64,000 nucleotides of DNA, taken from positions 217,677 to 281,676 of the forward strand of contig NZ_JBPODZ010000005.1 of NCBI RefSeq assembly GCF_052060015.1, in the 5' to 3' direction. How positions within the stretch are numbered: the first letter of the stretch is position 1; each line of letters begins with the position of its first letter. Position numbers and translations under genes: made by a program. The notes under the pieces were generated by a model that did no database searches, was not told where the DNA came from, and was given only the letters and a program-made list of their open reading frames with translations. This stretch comes from Arhodomonas sp052060015 (GTDB taxonomy: Bacteria > Pseudomonadota > Gammaproteobacteria > Nitrococcales > Nitrococcaceae). Shown one piece after another: positions 9,366 to 17,057 of this stretch.

Positions 9366-9880
9366 ACCGGTGCCCTGCCCCTCGTCCGCTCCGGTAGCGC
9401 CGGCCCGGCGATCTGTACCAGGAGATACTGGATCAGCATCAGCCCCATGCCCACGGGGATGGAAGCGGTCGGGATGGTTCGCGGGATATTCAGGGCCAGC
9501 GTGCTCATGGCCCAGATCTTCTGCGCGTAGTACGCGCCCATCACCGTCATGAAACCGAGCACCGCGATTACGACGATACGGCGGGCGAGGTCGACGACGC
9601 GGGCAACCCCCGCCGGCAGGGCGTCGACAACGATATCGATCTGCATGTGTTCACCGCGGCGCAGCGCGGCCGCGCCCGCCAGCATCACCGCCCAGATCAG
9701 GGCATAGCGGGCCAGCTCATCCACCCAGATGGGCGATGCGGCGAAACCGTAGCGCGTCACGATGCCGAACAGAACGACACCGATATTGACGGCAAGGCAC
9801 AAAGCGGCCGCCCAGGTGCTCAGGACCTCGATCCCATGCACCCCGGCGGCCGCCCGGGCACGTACGGCGCCCAGTGTCAC
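9362..9880 (-). CDS. dctQ: TRAP transporter small permease, DctQ type
   Basis: Small membrane subunit of 172 residues with four predicted spans. The segment AALRRGEHMQIDIVVDALP is the conserved cytoplasmic loop of DctQ proteins (R-GEH-x-x-D). It pairs with DctM to form the membrane complex. Both ends overlap neighbours by four bases (dctP before, dctM after). The N-terminus, before the first span at about residue 20, is variable and gives no further information. Confidence 0.93.
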   Translation of the reverse strand: MTLGAVRARAAAGVHGIEVLSTWAAALCLAVNIGVVLFGIVTRYGFAASPIWVDELARYALIWAVMLAGAAALRRGEHMQIDIVVDALPAGVARVVDLARRIVVIAVLGFMTVMGAYYAQKIWAMSTLALNIPRTIPTASIPVGMGLMLIQYLLVQIAGPALPERTRGRAPV

Positions 9881-10926
9881 GAACCGTCGCCCATCCGTGC
9901 CGCCTCGTTGGCGCTATCCTTCGCGAGGTCGATCCACTTCTGATCGATCTTCCCGGCGAGCCACTCCATGTACGCGGGCTGGCCGTGTTCACGGAACGCG
10001 GCCATTTCCTCCTCATTCGGATAGTAGACCTCGACACCCGCGTCCTTGATCGTGTTGACCCGCTCCTGGACCTTCGCCTCGACCCAGATGCGGTTGATGA
10101 CATTGGCATCGTGCGCCGCCTGGCGGATCGCGTCCTGATGCGCCTCGGCCAGGCCATCCATCCAGGCGCCATTGATCACGAGGAACTGCATGGAGTACTG
10201 GATGTTGGCCATGGTCATGTAATCCTGCACCTCCTGCAGGCTGCCGATCAGGATGTACATGGGCGGATTCATCTGACCATCGGCGACGCCGGTCTTGAGC
10301 GCGGTATAGACCTCGGTCCACGGCACCGGCGTACCACTGGCACCGAACGCCTCATACAGCGCGACCTGGCTTTCGTCCATCGCGCGGAACTTGAGGCCTT
10401 CAAAGTCTTCCGGGGAACGGATCGGCCGCTCCGAGTTCGTGAACGCCAGGAATCCGCCCTCCTCGACGGCCTCCAGGAGATAGGCGCCGGTACGCTCATG
10501 GAATGCGTCGGTCGCCTCCTGCCAGTATTCGCTGTCCTCGTAGAACCAGTGCGCCGATTTGAAGTCCTCGAACATGAACGGCGCATTCCCGGCGAAGATC
10601 TCCGGGAACACCGACTGCATGCCGGCAAGCGAAGCGACGTTGATCATCGGGCCGGTCATGACCTGCTCCATCCGATCGGATTCCTTGCCGAGCTCGCTGT
10701 TCGGATAGAGCTTGATCTCGATGGCGCCGGTGGTACGCAGCTCCACCAGCTTCTTGAAGTTCGACGCGAAGCGATGAACGGCGTTCTTCTCGACCTCCGG
10801 CGGGCCGTTGTAGGACATATTGATGGTCGTGGACTCGGCCGCGGCGACGTTTACGGTAAGCGCGGTCGCAAGCGTGGTGGCGGCCATCAGTCCGGCCATG
10901 CGGATGAAGCGACGGATGGATGTCAT
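9877..10926 (-). CDS. dctP: TRAP substrate-binding protein, DctP family
   Basis: Periplasmic solute receptor of 349 residues. A Sec signal peptide (MTSIRRFIRMAGLMAATTLA, cleavage after AAA at about 30) precedes the two-lobed binding domain. FRAMDESQVALYEAFGASGTPVPWTEVYTAL contains the conserved arginine (FR) that binds the ligand carboxylate in most DctP receptors, so an organic acid is the likely ligand. The ATG at 10926 is preceded by GGGGAGGC on the minus strand; a longer reading from 11049 lacks a signal peptide. It is the first gene of dctPQM plus the dipeptidase, with a 17-base palindrome upstream. Confidence 0.95.
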   Translation of the reverse strand: MTSIRRFIRMAGLMAATTLATALTVNVAAAESTTINMSYNGPPEVEKNAVHRFASNFKKLVELRTTGAIEIKLYPNSELGKESDRMEQVMTGPMINVASLAGMQSVFPEIFAGNAPFMFEDFKSAHWFYEDSEYWQEATDAFHERTGAYLLEAVEEGGFLAFTNSERPIRSPEDFEGLKFRAMDESQVALYEAFGASGTPVPWTEVYTALKTGVADGQMNPPMYILIGSLQEVQDYMTMANIQYSMQFLVINGAWMDGLAEAHQDAIRQAAHDANVINRIWVEAKVQERVNTIKDAGVEVYYPNEEEMAAFREHGQPAYMEWLAGKIDQKWIDLAKDSANEAARMGDGS

Positions 10927-10956
10927 GATTTGCCTCCCCTGTACGGTTCTTGTTCG

Positions 10957-10973
10957 GCGCGTGTGACACGCGC
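10957..10973 (-). promoter_or_regulatory. palindrome upstream of dctP, candidate operator
   Basis: GCGCGTGT-G-ACACGCGC is a perfect dyad of two eight-base arms around one base, ending 31 bases before the dctP start. This is where a repressor of the dct operon could bind, or it could be a leader hairpin. No regulator gene adjoins. Confidence 0.4.
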
Positions 10974-11218
10974 TCAACCCCTGGAACCTAGCAAATGAGC
11001 GGCCAAGTGGGCCAGGCCGTGGTTCGCCCGGAAGGGGCCTTCTCCCCATCGATACGCACGGTCATTCGGCCGTCATGAACGGCCTTCGCTCGATTGTGAT
11101 GCACCAGCCAGGCTCGGCAGCGTGGACGTGGTCCCCGGGCGAATCACGGTTGCCGGGTTGACGGCCCGAACTCCGCCGCTCATCTTTTGCCCTTTCGCGT
11201 GTTACTGACGGCGTCGGC

Positions 11219-11995
11219 ATGAAGTGGATTGGCAAGGTCATCGGGGTCGTGCTCGGCTACATGGCCGGCGGGCCCCTGGGTGCCCTGGTGGGGCTCGCTC
11301 TGGGGCACTGGTTCGACCGCGGGCTTGCGCGGGCGCGCATGGCCGCCGGCGGCGGTGACCCCAGGGCGGTGTTCTTTCGCACCACCTTTCAGGTGATGGG
11401 TCATATCTGCAAGGCGGACGGCCGGGTCTCCCAGGCCGAGATCGCCGCCGCCGAGCAGGTGATGACCCGTATGCGGCTCAGCCAGGCGCAGCGCCGCAAG
11501 GCCATCGAGTATTTCAACGAGGGCAAGTCCGAGGACTTCGACCTCGACGCGGCCCTCGCCGCCTTCCGCCGTTCCTGCCGGGGCCGGGTCAACCTGGTGC
11601 GTATCTTCCTCGAGATCCAGATCCAGGCCGCTATGGCCGACGGCGCCCTCGGTGATGCGGAGCAGCAGGTGCTCAAGCGCATCGCCTCGCATTTCGGCAT
11701 CTCCGAGGCGGACTTCGAGCGCCTGGTGGCCTTCCTTGCGAGTGGCTACCAGCGCAGCCACGCCACCGAGACCGGGCGGGACCCGTTGCCGGAGGCCTAC
11801 AAGGAGCTGGGGGTCAGCGAGGACGCCAGCGACGCCGAGATAAAGAACGCCTACCGCAAGCTCATGAGCGAGCATCATCCGGACAAGCTGGTGGCCAAGG
11901 GCCTGCCCGAGGAGATGATGGAGGTGGCCAAGGAGCGCACCCAGGAGATCCAGGCCGCCTACGAGACCATCCGCCGCGCCCGCGGCATGAAGTGA
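11219..11995 (+). CDS. djlA: co-chaperone DjlA
   Basis: DnaJ-like protein of 258 residues. Order: an N-terminal membrane segment rich in glycine (residues 5-30, IGKVIGVVLGYMAGGPLGALVG), a TerB-like helical domain (about 50-175) and a C-terminal J domain (about 195-255) with the HPD motif in SEHHPDKLV. This architecture and length match DjlA, a membrane-anchored partner that stimulates DnaK. The ATG at 11219 gives the membrane segment right at the start, as in DjlA. It converges on the DUF4139 gene with nine bases between. Confidence 0.93.
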   Translation: MKWIGKVIGVVLGYMAGGPLGALVGLALGHWFDRGLARARMAAGGGDPRAVFFRTTFQVMGHICKADGRVSQAEIAAAEQVMTRMRLSQAQRRKAIEYFNEGKSEDFDLDAALAAFRRSCRGRVNLVRIFLEIQIQAAMADGALGDAEQQVLKRIASHFGISEADFERLVAFLASGYQRSHATETGRDPLPEAYKELGVSEDASDAEIKNAYRKLMSEHHPDKLVAKGLPEEMMEVAKERTQEIQAAYETIRRARGMK

Positions 11996-12004
11996 GTGGT
12001 CCGA

Positions 12005-13309
12005 TTACTGGCGGACGCGTAGCCGGTAGTCCAACACTGCCTCGTCGCCAGCCGGGACCGAGAGCTCCCAAACCGCCGCATCGGCCCGGCGGGACACCGG
12101 TGCTGCGGAGTGCTCCAAGAGCTCCCAGTCGCCGTGCATCCGCTCGGTGAGGGTTACCGTCCGCGCCTCCTCGCCGGCGTTTTGCACGGTGATCCGCCAG
12201 CCGGCCTCGAAGGCGTTTCCGCCGAGGCGCTGCCATTCGGTCTGCTCGCGTTCCGCCCGCAGGTCGAAGGCGCTGCCGAGGGCGAGGGAGAAGCCCTCTC
12301 CCGGCGGTATATGGCCCACCGGGGCGACGCCCTGGAGCATGGGGCCGCCCTTGCCACGGTCGATGACCCGCACGCTGCCCGCGGGCAGCGGCCTGAGATG
12401 CTCGCCGGTGGGCTCCACACCCAGGCGGATCCGCACCGGGGGCTCGTTACCGCCGCGGCCCGTGCCGTCGCCCCGGACCTCGTAGTGACGGGTGGTGTCC
12501 ACCGGTGCGGCGGCGAGTAGCGGCAGTCTGAGCTGCGCGCCGTCGTCCAGGAGATGGCGGCCGGGCAGGGCGTAGCGGTACCAGTCCCCGGCCTGCTCGG
12601 CCTCCGGCATCGTCGCGGCATCCGCCGTTCGGGCCATTAGTTCCGTGGGGCGCGGGCCGCCGCCGGCATCGTCGCGGATATCGCCGGCCACCAGCGTGAT
12701 GGCGGCGTCGCGGTAGGTAGCGCCGCTGGTGTTGCGCAGGGTGGCGTGGCCGGAGAGGCGGTTGCCGTTGGGGTGGAGGTGCAGCGTGTAGTCCGCCTGC
12801 CAGTCGAGGCCGTCGGTCAGGTAGTCCAGGCGCAGGTTGCGGCCGGCCGCGGCGATCACCCGGATGGCGTCCCGCACCGGGAGGCCGTCGCCGGGGAGTG
12901 CGATACGCCAGGGCGAGCCCTCGTCGATCAGCTCCATGTGGTCGTCGACGTGCACCACCGGGGTGCCGCCCTCGAGGCCGAGTAACCGACCCTCCCGCCG
13001 GTTACCGTCGTCGTCGATGAGCAGCACCTCCCGGCCGATCCAATCGGCGAGCAGGCCCTTCCCGCCGGTGCGGCGCAGCGGGTAGGCGCGGCCGGTGTCG
13101 TCGGAGACCGACAGGGTCGGGAACCGCAGCCCCTCGGGGAGCCCTTCCAAGGACGCCTCGCCCTGCCCTGCCGGTACCGTTGCGGTGGCAGCCACGAGCG
13201 CCGCGCCCTCCTGCTGCAGCACCAGGGCCTCGGTATCCACCTCCATGGCCCCGGCGGCAGCCGCCGGGAGGGCGCTCAGGGCGATGGTGACGGCAATGCT
13301 CCGGCGCAT
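12005..13309 (-). CDS. DUF4139 domain protein, exported
   Basis: A 434-residue protein with a Sec signal peptide (MRRSIAVTIALSALPAAAAG). The body is predicted to be beta-rich and belongs to the DUF4139 type: LRLDYLTDGLDWQADYTLHL is the typical WxAxY segment, followed by NTSGATYRDAAITLVAGD, and a C-terminal WRITVQNAGEEARTVTLTERM domain. Family function is unknown; members are exported and often sit with envelope genes. Convergent with djlA, codirectional with lrgAB. Confidence 0.85.
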   Translation of the reverse strand: MRRSIAVTIALSALPAAAAGAMEVDTEALVLQQEGAALVAATATVPAGQGEASLEGLPEGLRFPTLSVSDDTGRAYPLRRTGGKGLLADWIGREVLLIDDDGNRREGRLLGLEGGTPVVHVDDHMELIDEGSPWRIALPGDGLPVRDAIRVIAAAGRNLRLDYLTDGLDWQADYTLHLHPNGNRLSGHATLRNTSGATYRDAAITLVAGDIRDDAGGGPRPTELMARTADAATMPEAEQAGDWYRYALPGRHLLDDGAQLRLPLLAAAPVDTTRHYEVRGDGTGRGGNEPPVRIRLGVEPTGEHLRPLPAGSVRVIDRGKGGPMLQGVAPVGHIPPGEGFSLALGSAFDLRAEREQTEWQRLGGNAFEAGWRITVQNAGEEARTVTLTERMHGDWELLEHSAAPVSRRADAAVWELSVPAGDEAVLDYRLRVRQ

Positions 13310-13337
13310 GGTGTTCCTCCGCTTCGATGGGTTCGGG

Positions 13338-14060
13338 CTAGCCGCCGGTGAGCCACAGTATCACCGGCACCAGCACGGCGGTAAGCGCGCCGTTGAGACC
13401 CATGGCCAGGCCCGAGAAGGCCCCCGCTGCCTCGCTGTGGGCGAAGGCCCGGGCGGTACCGATGCCATGGGCGGCGACGCCGACGGCGAAGCCCTTGGCT
13501 ACCGGGTCCCGGAAGCCCAGCAGGCGCAGCATGGGGATGCCGAGCACGGCACCGGTGATACCGGTGAGGATGACCAGGACCGCGGTGAGCGAGGGCAGGC
13601 CACCGATCTGTTCGGCGATGCCCATGGCGATGGGGGTGGTCACCGACTTCGGCGCCAGCGAGCGCAGGGTTTCGGCATCCAGGCCCACGGCCCAACCTAT
13701 GGCCAGGGTGGAGGCGATGGCGGTGACCGAGCCGATCAGCAGGGCGATGCCGATGGGCAGCCACAGCCGGCGCAACCGGTCCGCCTGGCGATACAGGGGG
13801 ATGGCCAGAGCCACCGTCGCCGGGCCGAGGAGAAAGTGGACGAACTGCGCGCCGTCGAAATAGGTTGCGTAGTCCGTTCCAGTGGCGAGTAGCAACAGCA
13901 CCAGCGCGGTGACGCTGATCAGCACCGGGTTGGCCAGGGGCATCTCCCGTGTGCTGCGGAACAACCACTGCGCCGCGGCGTAGATACCGACGGTCACCGT
14001 CAGCCACAGCAGCGGCTGTTCGGCGAGATAGACCCAGATGCGGGTGAGGGCCTCCTCCAT
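13338..14060 (-). CDS. lrgB: LrgB/YohK-family membrane protein
   Basis: Polytopic inner-membrane protein of 240 residues of the LrgB/CidB/YohK family. Conserved blocks are visible: FVHFLLGPATVALAIPLYRQ, LAPKSVTTPIAMGIAEQIGG and AAHGIGTARAFAHSEAAGAFSGLAMGLNG. The family was linked to control of murein hydrolases and lysis; plant and bacterial relatives export glycolate or pyruvate-like acids. It lies two bases after lrgA in the same operon. The role here cannot be fixed from sequence. Confidence 0.92.
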   Translation of the reverse strand: MEEALTRIWVYLAEQPLLWLTVTVGIYAAAQWLFRSTREMPLANPVLISVTALVLLLLATGTDYATYFDGAQFVHFLLGPATVALAIPLYRQADRLRRLWLPIGIALLIGSVTAIASTLAIGWAVGLDAETLRSLAPKSVTTPIAMGIAEQIGGLPSLTAVLVILTGITGAVLGIPMLRLLGFRDPVAKGFAVGVAAHGIGTARAFAHSEAAGAFSGLAMGLNGALTAVLVPVILWLTGG

Positions 14061-14062
14061 GG

Positions 14063-14413
14063 CTACTCCTCCGCCCCCGCACGCCGCATCAACCAGCGAA
14101 GCGCACCGGCCGAGACCACCAACGTGATCGCGGTGCTCGCCAGCACGGTGACGGCCAGGGCGAACCAGTCCTGGGAGACCCGGTGGAGGTGGACCATAAT
14201 GCCCACCCCGGCGGGGATGAACAGCAGCGCGAGGTGCTCCAGCAAGCCGGTGGCGAGGCGGTCCAGTGTCGCCGGCACCGCGCCCCGCAAGGCCACGGCC
14301 CCGGCAAGCAGCAGCATGCCGAGCACCGGGCCCGGCAGTGGCAGCGACAGGCCCCGGGCGATGACCTCACCGGCGAGCTGGAAGGCGAGTAGGGCGAAGA
14401 GGGCGGCGATCAT
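14063..14413 (-). CDS. lrgA: LrgA/YohJ-family holin-like protein
   Basis: Small protein of 116 residues with four predicted membrane spans, partner of LrgB. The signature LPLPGPVLGMLLLAGAVAL and LLFIPAGVGIMVHLHRV matches the CidA/LrgA family (LPxPGxVxGM and FxPxGVGxM). It is thought to act with LrgB as a membrane complex in export or lysis control. The start at 14413 is 126 bases from the divergent PEBP gene, room for a shared promoter region. Confidence 0.92.
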   Translation of the reverse strand: MIAALFALLAFQLAGEVIARGLSLPLPGPVLGMLLLAGAVALRGAVPATLDRLATGLLEHLALLFIPAGVGIMVHLHRVSQDWFALAVTVLASTAITLVVSAGALRWLMRRAGAEE

Positions 14414-14539
14414 GGGTGCGCTTCTCCCCGTGTGGTCTCCGCTTCAAGGATAGGGGGCGCCGGCTCGGGGGTCATCCCGTTGACCGCCCCGCCCCGCGGC
14501 AGTGGAAAATGAACCGCTATGACAGCAGAGGAGGCGCGA

Positions 14540-15019
14540 ATGCCCTTCGTACTGGAGTCCCCGGAATTCCATCACAACGGCGAGCTCCCGCGACGCTTCA
14601 CCGGTGACGGCGCGGAGGTATCCCCGCCGCTCGCCTGGCGCGGCGTCCCAGAGGAGGCGCAGGGTTTGGTGCTGATCATGGAGGACCCGGATGCCCCGGA
14701 TCCGCTCGCGCCGCGGGAGCGGGTGACCCACTGGCTGGTCTATAACCTTCCGCCGGGTGACGGGGGGCTGCCCGAGGGGGTCACCGGCGCCGATCTGCCG
14801 GAAGGGACCGCCGAGGGGCTCAACGACGAGCATGTCGTGGGTTATCTCCCGCCGATGCCGGCGGTGGACCGACACCGCTATTTCTTCCGTCTCTACGCCC
14901 TTGCGGCGCCCCTGCCCGTACCCGACGCGCCCTATGCCCGCTACGGGCTGGAGCGGGCCATGTCCGGGCTGGTGCTCGCCGAGACCGAGCTCGTCGGCAC
15001 CTACCGGCGCCCGGAGTAG
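14540..15019 (+). CDS. YbhB/YbcL family (PEBP-like) protein
   Basis: Phosphatidylethanolamine-binding-protein fold of 159 residues. The ligand-site motifs are LIMEDPDAPDP, VTHWLVYNLPP and the GxHRY-like segment VDRHRYFFRLYAL. Bacterial members are cytoplasmic or periplasmic proteins of unclear function; no signal peptide is present here. The ATG at 14540 is preferred over 14519 because AGAGGAGG precedes it at a good distance. Ends four bases before the convergent ExeA-like gene. Confidence 0.9.
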   Translation: MPFVLESPEFHHNGELPRRFTGDGAEVSPPLAWRGVPEEAQGLVLIMEDPDAPDPLAPRERVTHWLVYNLPPGDGGLPEGVTGADLPEGTAEGLNDEHVVGYLPPMPAVDRHRYFFRLYALAAPLPVPDAPYARYGLERAMSGLVLAETELVGTYRRPE

Positions 15020-15023
15020 CCCC

Positions 15024-16265
15024 TCACAACCGGGCCACGAGACGCCGGTACCAAGCCATGGCCCATTCGTGGAGGCCGTCGAACGCCGGTGTTGCCGCCG
15101 CGATGACGATGACCAGTGCGACGATGGCCAGGATGGTGGCGAGCATGGCGGTGGTGTGGCGTTGCCGCGGGGCGCGTTTCGGCGGCTGCGCTGTCGGCTG
15201 CGGTGAGGCGGGCCCGGCGCGCGGGGGGCGGCTGCCGGCGCCGGGTGTTACCACGTCCGTGAGTACCGGTTCCTTGCCGTAGCCGGGCCCGGGCGGTTCG
15301 CTGTCCCGCTCCGGTCGGGGCCGCGGCGAGGCGAAGGGGTCGGGCTCCACCGACGGCGGGGCCGGGCCGTCGGCTGACTCTGTCGGGGGTTCGGGCTCCG
15401 CCCGGGGGGCGTGCAGCGGGGGAGTGCCCGTTTCGCCACGCTCCGTTACGGCGTCGGCCGCCTCGTCCTCCATCTCGGCAAGTACGCGATGGAGGTGCTC
15501 GACGTGGACCTCGTGGCGGGAATCCGCAAAGGCGTCCAGTAGCAGACGGCCGCCGAGCAGATTGATCCGCCGCGGCACGCCACCGCTGGCGACATGGAGT
15601 AGCCGGAATACCGCCTCGGAGATGGCCGGGTCCCCGTCCCAGCCCGCCCCTTCCAGCCGATAGTGGACATACTTGCGGGTCTGGGCCTCGGTCAGCGGCT
15701 CCAGTTGGCAGCTGGCGATAAGCCGCTGGCGGAACTGCTCCATCTCCGGGCGCTTGAGCAGCTCCCGCAGCGGTGGCTGGCCGAGGAGCACGATCTGCAA
15801 TAATGGTTGGCCCTGACGGGTGAGATTGGTGAGCAGGCGCAGCTCCTCAAGGGCATCCGGCTCCAGATCCTGGGCCTCGTCCACCACCAGCAGGGCCCGA
15901 CGGCCGCGTTCCGAGCGTTGCTCGAGATCGCGCTGCAGGGCGGTAAGCAGGGCCGCCTTGTCCCGGCGGCCCGGCTCGATCCCGAACACCGAGGCGGTGA
16001 GCCGTAGCAGATCCTCGGCGCCGAGGCGGGAGGTGACGATCTGGGCGACATCGGTGCCGGCGGGGAGGTTCGCGCAGAGCTGCGCGATCAGGGTGGTCTT
16101 GCCGCAACCCGGCGGTCCGGTGACCACCACGAACCCCTCGCCGCCCATGAGGCCGTATTCCAGGTAGGCACGGGCCCGCTCGAAGCTCGGATGCCGGAAG
16201 ACGACCTCCGCGCTGGGGGTAAGCCGGAACGGATCATGCTCGAGGCCGAAGAAGCGGTGGTACAT
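15024..16265 (-). CDS. ExeA-like AAA ATPase with C-terminal membrane anchor
   Basis: A 413-residue protein. Residues 1-270 form an ExeA/GspA-type AAA ATPase: N-terminal MYHRFFGLEHDPFRLTPS, Walker A GPPGCGKTT, Walker B LLVVDEAQ, and SGGVPRRINLLGGRLLLDAF, the typical sensor region. A proline-rich linker (about 280-365) leads to one transmembrane segment (MLATILAIVALVIVIAAAT) and a short tail. In type II secretion ExeA helps assemble the secretin through peptidoglycan; no exeB or other secretion gene adjoins, so a more general envelope role is equally possible. The ATG at 16265 sits behind GAGGTG; a GTG directly upstream is an alternative. Confidence 0.85.
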   Translation of the reverse strand: MYHRFFGLEHDPFRLTPSAEVVFRHPSFERARAYLEYGLMGGEGFVVVTGPPGCGKTTLIAQLCANLPAGTDVAQIVTSRLGAEDLLRLTASVFGIEPGRRDKAALLTALQRDLEQRSERGRRALLVVDEAQDLEPDALEELRLLTNLTRQGQPLLQIVLLGQPPLRELLKRPEMEQFRQRLIASCQLEPLTEAQTRKYVHYRLEGAGWDGDPAISEAVFRLLHVASGGVPRRINLLGGRLLLDAFADSRHEVHVEHLHRVLAEMEDEAADAVTERGETGTPPLHAPRAEPEPPTESADGPAPPSVEPDPFASPRPRPERDSEPPGPGYGKEPVLTDVVTPGAGSRPPRAGPASPQPTAQPPKRAPRQRHTTAMLATILAIVALVIVIAAATPAFDGLHEWAMAWYRRLVARL

Positions 16266-16328
16266 CACCTCGGGACCTTAGTGTGGACGCCGGACAAAGT
16301 CGCCAGTCTAGCACCCCCGCGACGGATA

Positions 16329-16853
16329 CTACGCCCGGCGCTCACCGAGCAGGCAATCCCGGGCCTCGTTCAGCCGGGCGGCGAGGTAGCTTGAGCCGCC
16401 CCGGTCCGGATGGCAGCGCTGCATCAGCCGGCGGTGGGCGGCGAGGATGTCGGCGCGCTCCGGCTCGCCACTGAGCCCCAGGATCTCCAGGGCGCGTGCC
16501 CGGGTCATGGGACCTTCCGGCGGGGTCTCGCCCGTGCTCGTGCCCGTGGGTCCCGCGCCCGCATCGGCGCCAGCCCCCGCCGTATTGCCGCCGCGCCACT
16601 GGCGTAGCAGCCGCGCTACCCAGCCCGCGTTCAGCAGCAGGGGGGCGAGACGCTGGGCCAGCGCCACCAGCCCCGCCACCGCGGCGGTGATCCAGTGCGC
16701 CCGGCCGGTGACCACCAGCGCCACCGCGACGATTACCGCGCCGATCACCAGGATCCGCGGCAGGCGCTCGCGCAGGGTCGCCCGCGCCGCCGGCGAGACC
16801 CAGAGCACCGCCCCGGTCGCGACCGCCGCCACCAACAGCAGCTGGATCAGCAC
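16329..16853 (-). CDS. membrane-anchored DnaJ-domain protein
   Basis: A 174-residue protein with two hydrophobic segments (residues 1-22 and 33-75), a low-complexity Gly/Ala/Thr linker and a truncated C-terminal J domain (about 113-172). It includes ALEILGL and the HPD motif in QRCHPDRGGSS. This is the arrangement of mitochondrial Tim14/Pam18-type J proteins and their bacterial counterparts. It presumably recruits an Hsp70 to the inner membrane. Its start overlaps the upstream small gene by seven bases. Confidence 0.87.
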   Translation of the reverse strand: MLIQLLLVAAVATGAVLWVSPAARATLRERLPRILVIGAVIVAVALVVTGRAHWITAAVAGLVALAQRLAPLLLNAGWVARLLRQWRGGNTAGAGADAGAGPTGTSTGETPPEGPMTRARALEILGLSGEPERADILAAHRRLMQRCHPDRGGSSYLAARLNEARDCLLGERRA

Positions 16854-17044
16854 GTTGGCCCCTCCTCCGGCGGCAGGCCGTGGGCCTCGCGGATGGCCGC
16901 GCAGCGTGCCCGCCAGCGCTCCAGGCGCCGGTCATAGACGTCGAACACGCAAGGATCGCAGCCGGTGCCGCAGCACTCGTCCAGCTCCGGCTCCCGGGGC
17001 GGAGGCGGCATGCGCGGTGGCTTGCTTGCGGCGTCCTCACTCAT
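16847..17044 (-). CDS. small oxidoreductase-like (Cys-rich) protein
   Basis: A 65-residue protein. A Pro-rich N-terminus (KPPRMPPPPREPE) leads into LDECCGTGCDPCVFDVYDRRLERW. This CCxxGCxxCVxDxY core is that of the 'oxidoreductase-like' domain known from eukaryotic OXLD1 and small proteobacterial proteins. Four cysteines could bind a metal or form disulfides; no enzymatic activity can be inferred. It overlaps the J-domain gene downstream and begins 13 bases after the tex stop, so tex, this gene and the J protein are probably cotranscribed. Confidence 0.8.
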   Translation of the reverse strand: MSEDAASKPPRMPPPPREPELDECCGTGCDPCVFDVYDRRLERWRARCAAIREAHGLPPEEGPTC

Positions 17045-17057
17045 CCGCCCAATGATA

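Noticed and set aside
15024..16265. Type II secretion operon member
   Set aside because: ExeA-like domain is clear but no exeB or gsp gene is near; no secretion operon is called.
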